From contig CAAEOL010000011.1 of assembly GCA_900757595.1 (NCBI GenBank), positions 1 to 30,298 on the forward strand: a DNA stretch of 30,298 nucleotides, written 5' to 3'. The position numbers and the translations under genes were made by a program. Under the pieces are notes generated by a model that saw only the letters and a program-made list of their open reading frames with translations, had not been told where the DNA came from and ran no database searches. This DNA is from an uncultured Collinsella sp. (GTDB lineage Bacteria > Actinomycetota > Coriobacteriia > Coriobacteriales > Coriobacteriaceae). This document shows positions 8,244-14,966 of the stretch, piece by piece; position 1 is the first letter of the stretch, and each line of letters starts with the position of its first letter.

Positions 8244-8407
8244 CTGACGAAACTGTTGATTACTCCCAAAGACGCAGGTCAGACCAAGAAAGAGAATCGA
8301 CAGCAACCTGTGTGCAACAGGGGTGGTTTTCCACGTTCAAAACCTGCGCAAAACTTTTCATCACCGCGGGTTGGGTTTTAGACACCTTATGCCCGTGGTT
8401 TCGACAA

Positions 8408-8420
8408 GTTTTCAACAGGT
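8408..8420 (+). promoter_or_regulatory. Candidate DnaA box (copy 1)
   Basis: GTTTTCAACAGGT is one of three exact copies in the window, all in the two origin-like intergenic regions. Its core TTTTCAACA differs from the classic box TTATCCACA at two of nine positions. Confidence 0.6.
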
Positions 8421-8432
8421 GTCTCTATTTCC

Positions 8433-10157
8433 CTACGAGCGCAGTGTAATTTTATCGCGCAGCGACTTGAGGTCTTCGGTGACGGTGCGGTCTTCCTGGA
8501 TCATCTTCTGGACCTTTTTGTAACTCGTGCTGACGGTCGAGTGGTTGCGGTTGCCAAATTCGGCGCCCACCGCCGTGGTCGTCATCTCGCACATCTCGAT
8601 GGCCAGGTAGATAGCGATATGGCGTGCTTTGGCGATATTGGCGTTGCGACGCGGGCCGATGAGCTCCTCGTGCGTCACGCCGTACTGCTCTTCGATGACG
8701 GACTGAACCGTCTGGACGTTGATCTTTTTGGCCGATGTGTCAAAGTACTGGCTGGCGATGGCGTCGATATCGTCAAAGGTGAGCTTCCCGCCCTCGCGCT
8801 CGCGGTCGCCCGCCTCGCCGGCGCAGCGCTCGCAAAAGCTCTCGAGTTCGCGGATGTTGGTGCCCGAGACCTCGGCCATGTGTTTAAAGTGCTCGTCGGT
8901 TAGGTGCCCGCCGTCGCCCCCATAGGCCGCCAGCAGCGAGTCGTCGCCTGCCTCGGGAGCGGCGACGATGGTGTTCTCGTAATAGCGCTGCAAGATCTTG
9001 TATTTCATTTCGTAGCTGGGCTCTGCGACCAGGCAGAGCATGCCGGCGTTGAAGCGGCTGGTTAGACGCTCGTCCATGCTCAGGTCCTTGGGGGCGCGGT
9101 CTGCCGCGATGACGACCTTCTTGTTGTTGCGGATGAACTCGTCCATGAGCTGGAAAAAGTAGTCCACGCTCGCGCGCTTGCCGATGATGTTTTGGATGTC
9201 GTCGATGATGAGCACGTCCACGCCGTGGTACGCCTGCATGATGGGGGCGTTGCTCTTCTTTTGGCGGTCGAACTCGGTCATCAGGTCGTCCAGATATGCC
9301 TGGGAGTTGGCATACTTGACCTTGATCTCGGGCGACTTTTCGGCGAGCTCGTTTTTGATGGCAAGCAGCAGGTGCGTCTTGCCCAGGCCCGATTTGCCGT
9401 AGATGAACAGTGATGTGCACGTGCCCCGCTCGTCCGCGAGGGCGGCAAACTTGAGTGCCGAGCGATAGGCATGGCTGTTCTCGGGGCCGTAGACAAAGTT
9501 CTCAAAGGTAAATTTTGAGTTCGCGGCGAGCGGGGCTCCATCCGTATTCTGTTCGGCCGGCGCGGTCGGTGCTGGCATGGGTGAAGCGGGGGTCGCAGCT
9601 TGCGTGGATTTAGTTGGCGCTCCGCCCTTCATCTGGTTCATCATGCGGCGAAAATCATCGGCCGAGAGCGTGTTCTTGATTGCAATGCCCGAATCCGCGC
9701 CCGTCGTTGCGTCGTGAGCGATGGGCATGTGCGTGACGGGTGCGTTCGTTGACGTCGCCGCCGCGGTCGGCAACGGTGCCATGGTTTCACGGGAAACATC
9801 GCTGTGCTGGTGCTCGATTGTCGGCACGTCGCCTGCGGAGGCCGGCACCGCCGGGGAAGCTGCGGGAGCCGTGGCAGGCGCCGTCGCGGCAGCGGATTCC
9901 GTCGCGGCGCCTTGCGGTGCCACGATGTCGAGCGCGATCGGTGCAAAGGCGATTTCTTCCAGATAGGCCTCAATGGTCGGCTGATGCTTTTTGAGCTGCG
10001 CGATGGCAAAGCGCGAGGGGGCCTCGATCGTGAGCGTATCTTCGGTCAGGCTTATGGCGCGCGATTGCCCCAGCATGTTGATGAGGCGTGCATCTCGGCC
10101 GTCGCGCTGGCAAAAGGCGATGGCATCCCCCAGGATGATGCTTGCTTCCTCGTCCAC
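8433..10157 (-). CDS. dnaA: Chromosomal replication initiator DnaA
   Basis: The 574-residue AAA+ protein binds DnaA boxes and opens oriC. Domain I is about 1-80. Residues 80-215 form a long Ala/Pro/Thr-rich linker (domain II), which explains the above-average length. The AAA+ domain has Walker A GKSGLGKT (254-261), Walker B VLIIDD (315-320) and RLTSRF (364-369). Domain IV spans about 475-574. Its signature reads GNRNHSTVSTSYKKV (535-549), where most DnaA have GGRDHTTVxHAxxKI, so Asp becomes Asn538 and the following Thr becomes Ser540. GTG start at 10157 follows GGGAGAG. It starts only 15 bases after an ATPase/winged-helix gene, so the two probably form an operon. A parS-like sequence lies within the linker coding region. 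Confidence 0.97.
   Translation of the reverse strand: MDEEASIILGDAIAFCQRDGRDARLINMLGQSRAISLTEDTLTIEAPSRFAIAQLKKHQPTIEAYLEEIAFAPIALDIVAPQGAATESAAATAPATAPAASPAVPASAGDVPTIEHQHSDVSRETMAPLPTAAATSTNAPVTHMPIAHDATTGADSGIAIKNTLSADDFRRMMNQMKGGAPTKSTQAATPASPMPAPTAPAEQNTDGAPLAANSKFTFENFVYGPENSHAYRSALKFAALADERGTCTSLFIYGKSGLGKTHLLLAIKNELAEKSPEIKVKYANSQAYLDDLMTEFDRQKKSNAPIMQAYHGVDVLIIDDIQNIIGKRASVDYFFQLMDEFIRNNKKVVIAADRAPKDLSMDERLTSRFNAGMLCLVAEPSYEMKYKILQRYYENTIVAAPEAGDDSLLAAYGGDGGHLTDEHFKHMAEVSGTNIRELESFCERCAGEAGDREREGGKLTFDDIDAIASQYFDTSAKKINVQTVQSVIEEQYGVTHEELIGPRRNANIAKARHIAIYLAIEMCEMTTTAVGAEFGNRNHSTVSTSYKKVQKMIQEDRTVTEDLKSLRDKITLRS
9783..9798. promoter_or_regulatory. Degenerate parS-like site inside dnaA
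   Basis: GGTTTCACGGGAAACA matches the perfect parS of this genome (TGTTTCACGTGAAACA) at 14 of 16 positions. It lies in the variable linker of dnaA, where amino-acid constraint is low. Degenerate parS sites inside genes are known in other bacteria. Binding by ParB is inference. Confidence 0.45.
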
Positions 10158-10172
10158 TGTCTCTCCCGTTCT

Positions 10173-11525
10173 TTAGCTCTGAGCTCGCACGCGAGCGGCG
10201 CCGAGTTCGGTCAGATGGTATTTCTGGCCATGCTTGATGACCAAGCCGGCCTGCGCCAAGTCATTGAGCGTGCGTGACCAAGTGGGGGCCGAGTTTCCAA
10301 ACGCCCTCGCCAGATCGGTGGCACCGCACGCTTGATTTTGCGCCAGATAGCCCAGCGCGGCGTTGCCGCGATCGCTTACGAACACGTCCGGTTGTGGCTG
10401 CGCATACTGATTTGCTGCATTAGGATACATCATTTGAGCTGCTGGTTGTTGAGAACTCTGCATCGGCGGCATTTGCTGTTGAAAACTTTGAGGCCACTGG
10501 TGGTAAGGCTGCGGAGGCATCTGCTGGGCCCAGGGGTTGTACTGCTGCTGCGTCATCTGCTGGTACGGCTGCTGATATCCCTGCTGGTACTGCTGCGGGA
10601 ACTGCTGGCCATACCCCAGTGGCGGCATCTGCTGATATGGATATCCCTGTTGGTACGGCTGATAGCCCATTTGCTGGCCACCCGGTGCCCCCGTCGCCTG
10701 CTGCATTGCTGCTGTATCCTGATCCGCCAGCGGCATGGCCTCTGGCACGTTTGGCGGCATCGACATCGACGCCGCCTGGGGCTCTTGTGTAGGAAGCATT
10801 CCGGGCTGCTGCATCTGTCCCACGCGGGGCTGCATCTGTTGCGTTGCCATGGGCTGCTGCGCAAAAGCCCCCGGCAGGGGATATGCGGGCTGCTCCGTCT
10901 CGGGCCGCACGGCAGCACCGCGCCCGCCGGCGCGTTCGATTTCCTGCACGCGTTTAGGGTCCAGGCTTACCGTAACCACGGTGCCGTTGCCCATGTTGTC
11001 CTCGATGGACACGGCCCCGCCGGCGTTTTCCAAATACTCCTGCACCATGGGAAACCCTGCTCCGGTTCCACGGATATAGCGCTTCATCTTGCTGTTTGCG
11101 CTGGTAACGCCAAAGTCGAAAGCGCGCTCCTTGTCGTCGATGCCGGGTCCTTGATCAGCAAAGCGGATGGTGTCTCCGCCGTCCAGAATCGAGATGATGG
11201 GCTCGGCAAAGTGTGCGTGGATAAAGTTTTCGACAATCTCGCGGATGACCATGAGCGAGATGTGGCCACCTTGCTCTTTCATACACTGGTAGACGGTGTT
11301 GGTCGTCTCTTCCAAATACGTGCGGACATCTTGCGGATCAATGACGATCACACGCGGTGTCGACAGCATGTCGTCATAGACGGCGATGCGCGCGGCGTAC
11401 ATGGCTTTTGGCGCCTGCGTGGTCGTCTGCTCGCCTTCCTTACGCTCTTCGCGCACGCCGGTGATGTGCTCGTTGTCGGGTGCCGGGTCTCCGGAATCGA
11501 CCATGGTGTAAAAGTCGTCAGACAT
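10173..11525 (-). CDS. GHKL-type ATPase with Gln-rich linker and winged helix
   Basis: I do not recognise a named family for this 450-residue protein. Residues 60-190 look like a histidine-kinase-type (GHKL) ATP-binding fold: N-box REIVENFIHAHF (Glu96, Asn100), ADQGPGI (123-129), a G2-like GTGAGFPMV (153-161) and NGTVVTVSL (180-188). No HisKA dimerisation region or transmembrane segment is visible, so it resembles anti-sigma kinases (RsbW/SpoIIAB type) more than a sensor kinase. Residues 205-380 are very rich in Gln, Pro, Met and Tyr and probably disordered. Residues 382-448 look like a winged helix (NAALGYLAQNQACGATDLARAF ... KYHLTELGAARVRAQS). It occupies the dnaA-rpmH interval and ends 15 bases before dnaA, so it may be read with dnaA and act on origin DNA or dnaA expression; that role is inference. 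Confidence 0.8.
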   Translation of the reverse strand: MSDDFYTMVDSGDPAPDNEHITGVREERKEGEQTTTQAPKAMYAARIAVYDDMLSTPRVIVIDPQDVRTYLEETTNTVYQCMKEQGGHISLMVIREIVENFIHAHFAEPIISILDGGDTIRFADQGPGIDDKERAFDFGVTSANSKMKRYIRGTGAGFPMVQEYLENAGGAVSIEDNMGNGTVVTVSLDPKRVQEIERAGGRGAAVRPETEQPAYPLPGAFAQQPMATQQMQPRVGQMQQPGMLPTQEPQAASMSMPPNVPEAMPLADQDTAAMQQATGAPGGQQMGYQPYQQGYPYQQMPPLGYGQQFPQQYQQGYQQPYQQMTQQQYNPWAQQMPPQPYHQWPQSFQQQMPPMQSSQQPAAQMMYPNAANQYAQPQPDVFVSDRGNAALGYLAQNQACGATDLARAFGNSAPTWSRTLNDLAQAGLVIKHGQKYHLTELGAARVRAQS

Positions 11526-11606
11526 GCCGCTCGCAATCTTTCAAAAGGTTTCGAACAAATAGTAGCTCACCGTGCAATGTTTCTCATCTTTCGACAACTT
11601 TTCAAA

Positions 11607-11619
11607 ACCTGTTGAAAAC
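11607..11619 (-). promoter_or_regulatory. Candidate DnaA box (copy 2)
   Basis: ACCTGTTGAAAAC is the exact reverse complement of the 13-mer at 8408-8420. It partly overlaps TTTTCAAAA, giving a locally symmetric arrangement. Confidence 0.6.
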
Positions 11620-11659
11620 CTTGGAAAACGGACGAAAAGTTCTCAACATTGCCAACATG

Positions 11660-11672
11660 ACCTGTTGAAAAC
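11660..11672 (-). promoter_or_regulatory. Candidate DnaA box (copy 3)
   Basis: Second exact ACCTGTTGAAAAC in this region, in the same orientation as copy 2 and starting 53 bases after it, about five helical turns. Confidence 0.6.
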
Positions 11673-11768
11673 TCGATGAAATATCGTGAAAAGTTGCCAT
11701 GCACCGCTAAATCGAGCTCGGCTTATGGGGGAACCGTGTGAACTGCGCAACCTTTTACCTTTGATTTC

Positions 11769-11798
11769 TTGACATTTGAACATTGATTTCCCTACAAT
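11769..11798 (+). promoter_or_regulatory. Promoter of the rpmH operon
   Basis: TTGACA (11769-11774) and TACAAT (11793-11798) with an 18-base spacer nearly match sigma-70 consensus. Transcription would start about 11805 and run into rpmH-rnpA-yidD-yidC-khpB. Confidence 0.85.
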
Positions 11799-11824
11799 CT
11801 TCAAGCTCACGTGTCTATATCTGC

Positions 11825-11842
11825 GTCCGCGCCCCCGCGGAC
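11825..11842 (+). other. Hairpin in the rpmH leader
   Basis: A perfect 7-bp stem GTCCGCG/CGCGGAC with a CCCC loop lies about 15 bases before the rpmH ribosome-binding site and has no T-run. It may stabilise the leader or control rpmH translation; no role is shown by the sequence. Confidence 0.5.
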
Positions 11843-11870
11843 ACTCGAAATGCAGCAGGAGGAACTTAAG

Positions 11871-12005
11871 ATGAAGCGTACGTATCAGCCTAATAAGCGT
11901 AAGCGTGCCAAGACCCATGGCTTCCGTGCCCGTATGGCCACCAAGGGTGGTCGTGCCGTGCTCGCCCGTCGTCGCGCCAAGGGCCGCAAGCGTCTCACTG
12001 TCTAG
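11871..12005 (+). CDS. rpmH: Ribosomal protein bL34
   Basis: The 44-residue, extremely basic protein MKRTYQPNKRKRAKTHGF... is an unmistakable L34 of the large ribosomal subunit. Start ATG at 11871 has AGGAGG at 11857-11862; the longer open frame before it is leader. First gene of the plus-strand operon next to the origin, the conserved rpmH-rnpA arrangement. Confidence 0.99.
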   Translation: MKRTYQPNKRKRAKTHGFRARMATKGGRAVLARRRAKGRKRLTV

Positions 12006-12025
12006 CAGCGATACACACATCTCGC

Positions 12026-12364
12026 ATGAAGACTATTAAGTCTCGGCAAGATTTCGAGCATGTGTTCAGTCAGGGGCGTCGTTTCAATCACCCTCTGATT
12101 CGAATGACCATATGTGAATCGGTTGGCGAAGGCGACTCCGGAAGGGTCGCCTTCGTTGGTGCTAAACGGCTCGGTTGTGCTGTCGTGCGCAACCGTTCTA
12201 AGCGTGTGATGCGCGAGGCCGCCCGCAGCTGTGGATTTCCCGTTGCGGGTTATGACATCATCTTGTTCGCAACTCCCAAGACGAGGGTTTCCTCGCCGCA
12301 GGAGATGGACAATGCATTGCGTTCGCTTATGAAACGCGCCGGCGTTGCCGGGGAGGAGCGATGA
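12026..12364 (+). CDS. rnpA: Ribonuclease P protein component
   Basis: The 112-residue basic protein assists RNase P RNA in cutting tRNA 5' leaders. It has the family layout: MKTIKSRQDFEHVFSQGRRF at the start, FVGAKRLGCAVVRNRSKRVMREA in the middle with the RNR motif at 55-57, and a helix near the C-terminus. Twenty bases after rpmH, and its TGA overlaps the ATG of yidD (ATGA), so the genes are translationally linked. Confidence 0.97.
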   Translation: MKTIKSRQDFEHVFSQGRRFNHPLIRMTICESVGEGDSGRVAFVGAKRLGCAVVRNRSKRVMREAARSCGFPVAGYDIILFATPKTRVSSPQEMDNALRSLMKRAGVAGEER

Positions 12365-12585
12365 GCAATCACGTTTTGCGACGTGTTGCCATCGCTCCTA
12401 TTCGCATATATCAACAGGTTATTTCGCCCTTATTGCCTGACGCCTGCATTTATTACCCAACGTGCTCGCAATACGCCGTCCAGGCGATTGAGAAGTACGG
12501 TGTTTTGAGAGGCTGCTGGCTTGCCGTGAGGCGCATCGCTCGCTGCAATCCCCTGCACGTCGGCGGTTATGACCCTGTGCCCTAG
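12361..12585 (+). CDS. yidD: Membrane protein insertion efficiency factor YidD
   Basis: The 74-residue protein carries the family core: YQQVISPLLPDACIYYPTCSQYAVQAIEKYG, then GCWLAVRRIARCNPLHVGGYDPVP. Its three conserved cysteines are visible (two in the first stretch, one in ARCNP). YidD is a small amphipathic membrane-associated protein aiding YidC-dependent insertion. ATG overlaps the rnpA stop by four bases; yidC follows 29 bases later. Confidence 0.96.
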   Translation: MSNHVLRRVAIAPIRIYQQVISPLLPDACIYYPTCSQYAVQAIEKYGVLRGCWLAVRRIARCNPLHVGGYDPVP

Positions 12586-12614
12586 CGGGCACTCGCTATC
12601 GGAGGAAAACTTAC

Positions 12615-13385
12615 ATGTGGGATTGGATCGTTAACATCCTTTTCGAGCTGCTCAAGCTCATCCAGACCTTTGCGGTCGACTGGGGCCTGTCCATTATCAT
12701 CCTGGTGGTCATCATCCGTCTGCTGCTGACGCCGCTTATGCTCAAGTCGACTAAGTCGACGGCACGCATGCAGGTGCTGCAGCCCAAGATGCTCGAGATC
12801 CAGGAGCGCTATGCCGACGATCCCCAGCGTCAGGCCGAGGAAATGCAGAAGTTCTACAGCGAGAACAAGTTCAACCCGATGGCTGGTTGTCTGCCGCTGT
12901 TGATTCAGATGCCTGTCCTGTTCGCCCTATATACGCTGCTGCGTAACCTGCCGGACTACTTTAACGACGGCACGTTCTCGTTCTTTAATATTCTGCCCGA
13001 CCTGACCACCACGCCGAGTGCCTCCTTTGCCGATGGCTTTATGGTCGCGCTGCCTGCGCTGGTCTGCCTGATCCTGTTCGCTGTCCTGACCCTGATTCCG
13101 CAGCTCTATATGTCGCGCAACCAGACCGGCCAGCAGGCTCAGAGCATGCGTATGATGGCCGTTGTCATGACGGTCATGATGCTTTGGATGGGCTGGAGCC
13201 TTCCCGTTGGTGTTCTGCTGTACTACGACGTCTCGTCTGCTTGGCAGGTTATCCAGCAGATTTTTGTGACGCAGAAGGTCATCGACAAGGCGAAGGCCGA
13301 TGAGGAGGAGCGCCTTAAGAACGCGCCGCTGCAGGTTGAGGTCACTCGTCGCGAGAAGAAGCCGCGCCCGCACAAGAAGAAGTAG
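12615..13385 (+). CDS. yidC: Membrane protein insertase YidC
   Basis: The 256-residue YidC/Oxa1/Alb3-type insertase has about five membrane segments. The first conserved one, LSIIILVVIIRLLLTPLMLKS (25-45), carries the hydrophilic-groove Arg35. A charged coiled loop QERYADDPQRQAEEMQKFYSENKFNPMAGCLPLLIQMPVLFALY follows, and the tail is highly basic (KKPRPHKKK), as expected for ribosome contact. There is no lipobox, unlike many Firmicutes YidC. The start ATG has GGAGG upstream (12601-12605). Confidence 0.96.
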   Translation: MWDWIVNILFELLKLIQTFAVDWGLSIIILVVIIRLLLTPLMLKSTKSTARMQVLQPKMLEIQERYADDPQRQAEEMQKFYSENKFNPMAGCLPLLIQMPVLFALYTLLRNLPDYFNDGTFSFFNILPDLTTTPSASFADGFMVALPALVCLILFAVLTLIPQLYMSRNQTGQQAQSMRMMAVVMTVMMLWMGWSLPVGVLLYYDVSSAWQVIQQIFVTQKVIDKAKADEEERLKNAPLQVEVTRREKKPRPHKKK

Positions 13386-13402
13386 TGGGATATCAATCTT
13401 AT

Positions 13403-13414
13403 TTAGGTACCTAA
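13403..13414. promoter_or_regulatory. 12-bp palindrome TTAGGTACCTAA (copy 1)
   Basis: Perfect palindrome in the yidC-khpB gap, just before the khpB ribosome-binding site. The 13-mer TTAGGTACCTAAC recurs at 16906-16918. Could be an operator or another protein-binding site; the protein is unknown. Confidence 0.45.
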
Positions 13415-13429
13415 CTTTTGGAGTACGTT

Positions 13430-13999
13430 ATGTCTGAAGAGATCATCGAGGATATGCTTGAGGAGGTTGCCCCGCAGGTCGCGGGCGATTATCCCGAGAT
13501 TGCACAGCGCTACAAGGCTGGTGAAGAGCTGACCGACGAGGAGCTCGACACCATTGCCGATGTCGCGATTTCCATCCTGCGTTCCATCCTTTCGCACTTC
13601 GATGCCGCCAACTCTCCTATCGATGAGTATGAGGGCGACGAGGGTGAGCTGATTCTGGATGTAACGGCTCCCGACCTTGCTGTTCTCATTGGCCGTCATG
13701 GTCGCACCCTTGATGCCCTTCAGGTTATGTTCTCATTGCTGGTGAGCCGCAAGCTCGGCTTTAGGTATCCGGTTGTAGTGGACGTCGAGGGATACAAGAG
13801 CCGCCGTCAGGACAAGGTTGCCTCCATGGCTCAGTCTGCTGCCGAGCGTGCCATCCGCACTCATAAGAGTGTTTCGCTTCCGCCCATGAATGCCTACGAG
13901 CGCCGACTGGTTCACATTGCACTTCGTGGCAATGACGCCGTCGATACTCATTCTGAGGGTTCTGACCCCGATCGCCATGTGGTGATTGTTGCTCGATAA
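13430..13999 (+). CDS. khpB: KH/R3H RNA-binding protein (Jag/KhpB)
   Basis: The 189-residue protein binds RNA and, in Gram-positives, acts with KhpA on cell division and envelope-related transcripts. The N-terminal 70 residues are acidic and helical. The KH domain has APDLAVLIGRHGRTLDALQ (80-98); the R3H domain has PPMNAYERRLVHIAL (151-165) and ends DPDRHVVIVAR. Start ATG 13430 is chosen because GGAG (13420-13423) lies six bases before it; an in-frame TTG at 13418 would precede that site. Last gene of the rpmH operon, followed by a terminator. Confidence 0.93.
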   Translation: MSEEIIEDMLEEVAPQVAGDYPEIAQRYKAGEELTDEELDTIADVAISILRSILSHFDAANSPIDEYEGDEGELILDVTAPDLAVLIGRHGRTLDALQVMFSLLVSRKLGFRYPVVVDVEGYKSRRQDKVASMAQSAAERAIRTHKSVSLPPMNAYERRLVHIALRGNDAVDTHSEGSDPDRHVVIVAR

Positions 14000-14019
14000 T
14001 CTACTCGAGCTTATGCTAA

Positions 14020-14048
14020 GGGACGTGGTTTCCACGTCCCCTTTTTTT
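14020..14048 (+). terminator. Terminator of the rpmH-khpB operon
   Basis: A 9-bp stem GGGACGTGG/CCACGTCCC (14020-14028 and 14032-14040) with a three-base loop is followed by seven T (14042-14048). Confidence 0.93.
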
Positions 14049-14094
14049 GTCAAAAGTTCTCGATACACTGATTTTTGTCAGAAAGGAGCTTTCG

Positions 14095-14832
14095 TTGTTA
14101 GTACTTACTGATCAGCAGGCTGACGAGATGTTGAGTCGTCTAACTTCCTATTGCAAAGAGTATTCCTTGAGCGTAACTGATACTGAGCTGAGGAAATGTA
14201 TTCAACATTTGGATTTGGTTCTGGAAACAAATAAGACAACCAATCTCACCCGTATTCTTAACATAGAAGATGCTGCGGTATTTCATATCCTCGACTCACT
14301 TGTTTTGCTCCCCTATATCAATAAGGCTCCTGAGGGAGCTTTGCTCGATATGGGAACAGGTGCTGGCTTCCCTGGTATTCCGTTAACCATAACCACGCAT
14401 CGTAAAGCTACTTATATTGACTCTGTTGGTAAGAAGGTTGATGCTGTCAATTCTTTTGTTGATGTTCTTGGATTGAAACATGCTCATGCGGTTCATGATC
14501 GCCTTGAAGAATATGCTCGAAGCCATAAGAAGCAGTTTTCTGTCGTAACCGCCCGCGCACTTGCCCCTCTACCGATTCTTGTTGAGTATGCTGCTCCGTT
14601 CCTCAAAGACGGAGGGCTATTTGTTATCACCAAGGGTAATCCTTCCGATGAGGAGCTTGCTTCCGGCATGTCAGCAGCTAAGATTTGCGGCTTCACTTTG
14701 CTTCTGAATGACGCAATCGATTTGCCTGAGGGCTTGGGCCACAGGGAGTTCATTGTTCTTAAAAAGAGTCATCCGGCATCCGTTTCATTGCCTCGTGCAA
14801 ATGGCATGGCAAAGAAGAATCCGCTTGCCTAG
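14095..14832 (+). CDS. rsmG: 16S rRNA m7G527 methyltransferase RsmG
   Basis: The 245-residue SAM-dependent methyltransferase modifies G527 of 16S rRNA; in other species its loss gives low-level streptomycin resistance. SAM-binding motif LLDMGTGAGFPGIP is at 83-96, preceded by the family stretch NKTTNLTRI (46-54); VVTARALAPL lies further on. TTG at 14095 is the best start because AAAGGAG (14082-14088) precedes it by six bases; an upstream TTG at 14047 lies in the terminator T-run. The gene is clearly AT-richer than genes to either side (one 60-base line, 14161-14220, has 22 G+C). Followed directly by the parS array. Confidence 0.93.
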   Translation: MLVLTDQQADEMLSRLTSYCKEYSLSVTDTELRKCIQHLDLVLETNKTTNLTRILNIEDAAVFHILDSLVLLPYINKAPEGALLDMGTGAGFPGIPLTITTHRKATYIDSVGKKVDAVNSFVDVLGLKHAHAVHDRLEEYARSHKKQFSVVTARALAPLPILVEYAAPFLKDGGLFVITKGNPSDEELASGMSAAKICGFTLLLNDAIDLPEGLGHREFIVLKKSHPASVSLPRANGMAKKNPLA

Positions 14833-14833
14833 A

Positions 14834-14849
14834 TGTTTCACGTGAAACA
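14834..14849. promoter_or_regulatory. parS: parS site 1
   Basis: Perfect palindrome TGTTTCACGTGAAACA, the canonical ParB-binding centromere, extended by an A/T pair on each side. It begins one base after the rsmG stop codon. Confidence 0.97.
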
Positions 14850-14872
14850 TAATGGATACTAACAACATGCAG

Positions 14873-14888
14873 TGTTTCACGTGAAACA
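14873..14888. promoter_or_regulatory. parS: parS site 2
   Basis: Second perfect copy of TGTTTCACGTGAAACA, starting exactly 39 bases after site 1. Confidence 0.97.
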
Positions 14889-14911
14889 TGGCGGTTGATA
14901 TCGAATCGGAA

Positions 14912-14927
14912 TGTTTCACGTGAAACA
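14912..14927. promoter_or_regulatory. parS: parS site 3
   Basis: Third perfect copy, again exactly 39 bases after the previous one, just upstream of parA, where it could also affect the parAB promoter. Confidence 0.97.
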
Positions 14928-14966
14928 TCCTCCGTTTGACAGCTTTAATACACACCAGGAGGGACC

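Larger units (their letters stand above)
8195..8432. other. oriC: dnaA-dnaN intergenic part of putative oriC
   Basis: The 238 bases between dnaN and dnaA hold one exact copy of the 13-mer GTTTTCAACAGGT (8408-8420), an inverted degenerate copy (ACCTGCGCAAAAC, 8342-8354, 10 of 13) and related 9-mers such as TTTTCCACG (8327-8335), TTTTCATCA (8355-8363) and TGTGCAACA (8311-8319). A strongly AT-rich stretch lies at the dnaN end. DnaA boxes plus a flanking AT-rich unwinding element is the standard origin design, and dnaA-dnaN is the usual actinobacterial origin site. No gene is supported here. Confidence 0.65.
11526..11768. other. oriC: Upstream part of putative oriC
   Basis: This non-coding stretch lies between divergent gene sets, so replication-aligned transcription leaves it in both directions. 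It holds two exact copies of the 13-mer found in the dnaA-dnaN gap (11607-11619 and 11660-11672) plus relatives TTTTCAAAA (11599-11607) and TTCTCAACA (11640-11648), in a run rich in TTGAAAA/TTTTCAA. Together with the dnaA-dnaN region it suggests a bipartite origin like that of B. subtilis. The promoter of the ATPase/winged-helix gene must also lie here; I saw no convincing boxes for it. Confidence 0.6.

Noticed and set aside
6506..8449. Plus-strand open frame opposite recF/dnaN
   Set aside because: Covers two certain genes and the intergenic region in antisense with no recognisable protein.
10430..10920. Repetitive CTGCTGG-type sequence as a tandem or CRISPR-like repeat
   Set aside because: It codes for the Gln/Pro/Met-rich linker; there are no regular repeat-spacer units, and no CRISPR array or insertion sequence was seen anywhere in the window.
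14047..14094. Upstream TTG start for rsmG
   Set aside because: It lies in the terminator T-run before the real ribosome-binding site AAAGGAG.
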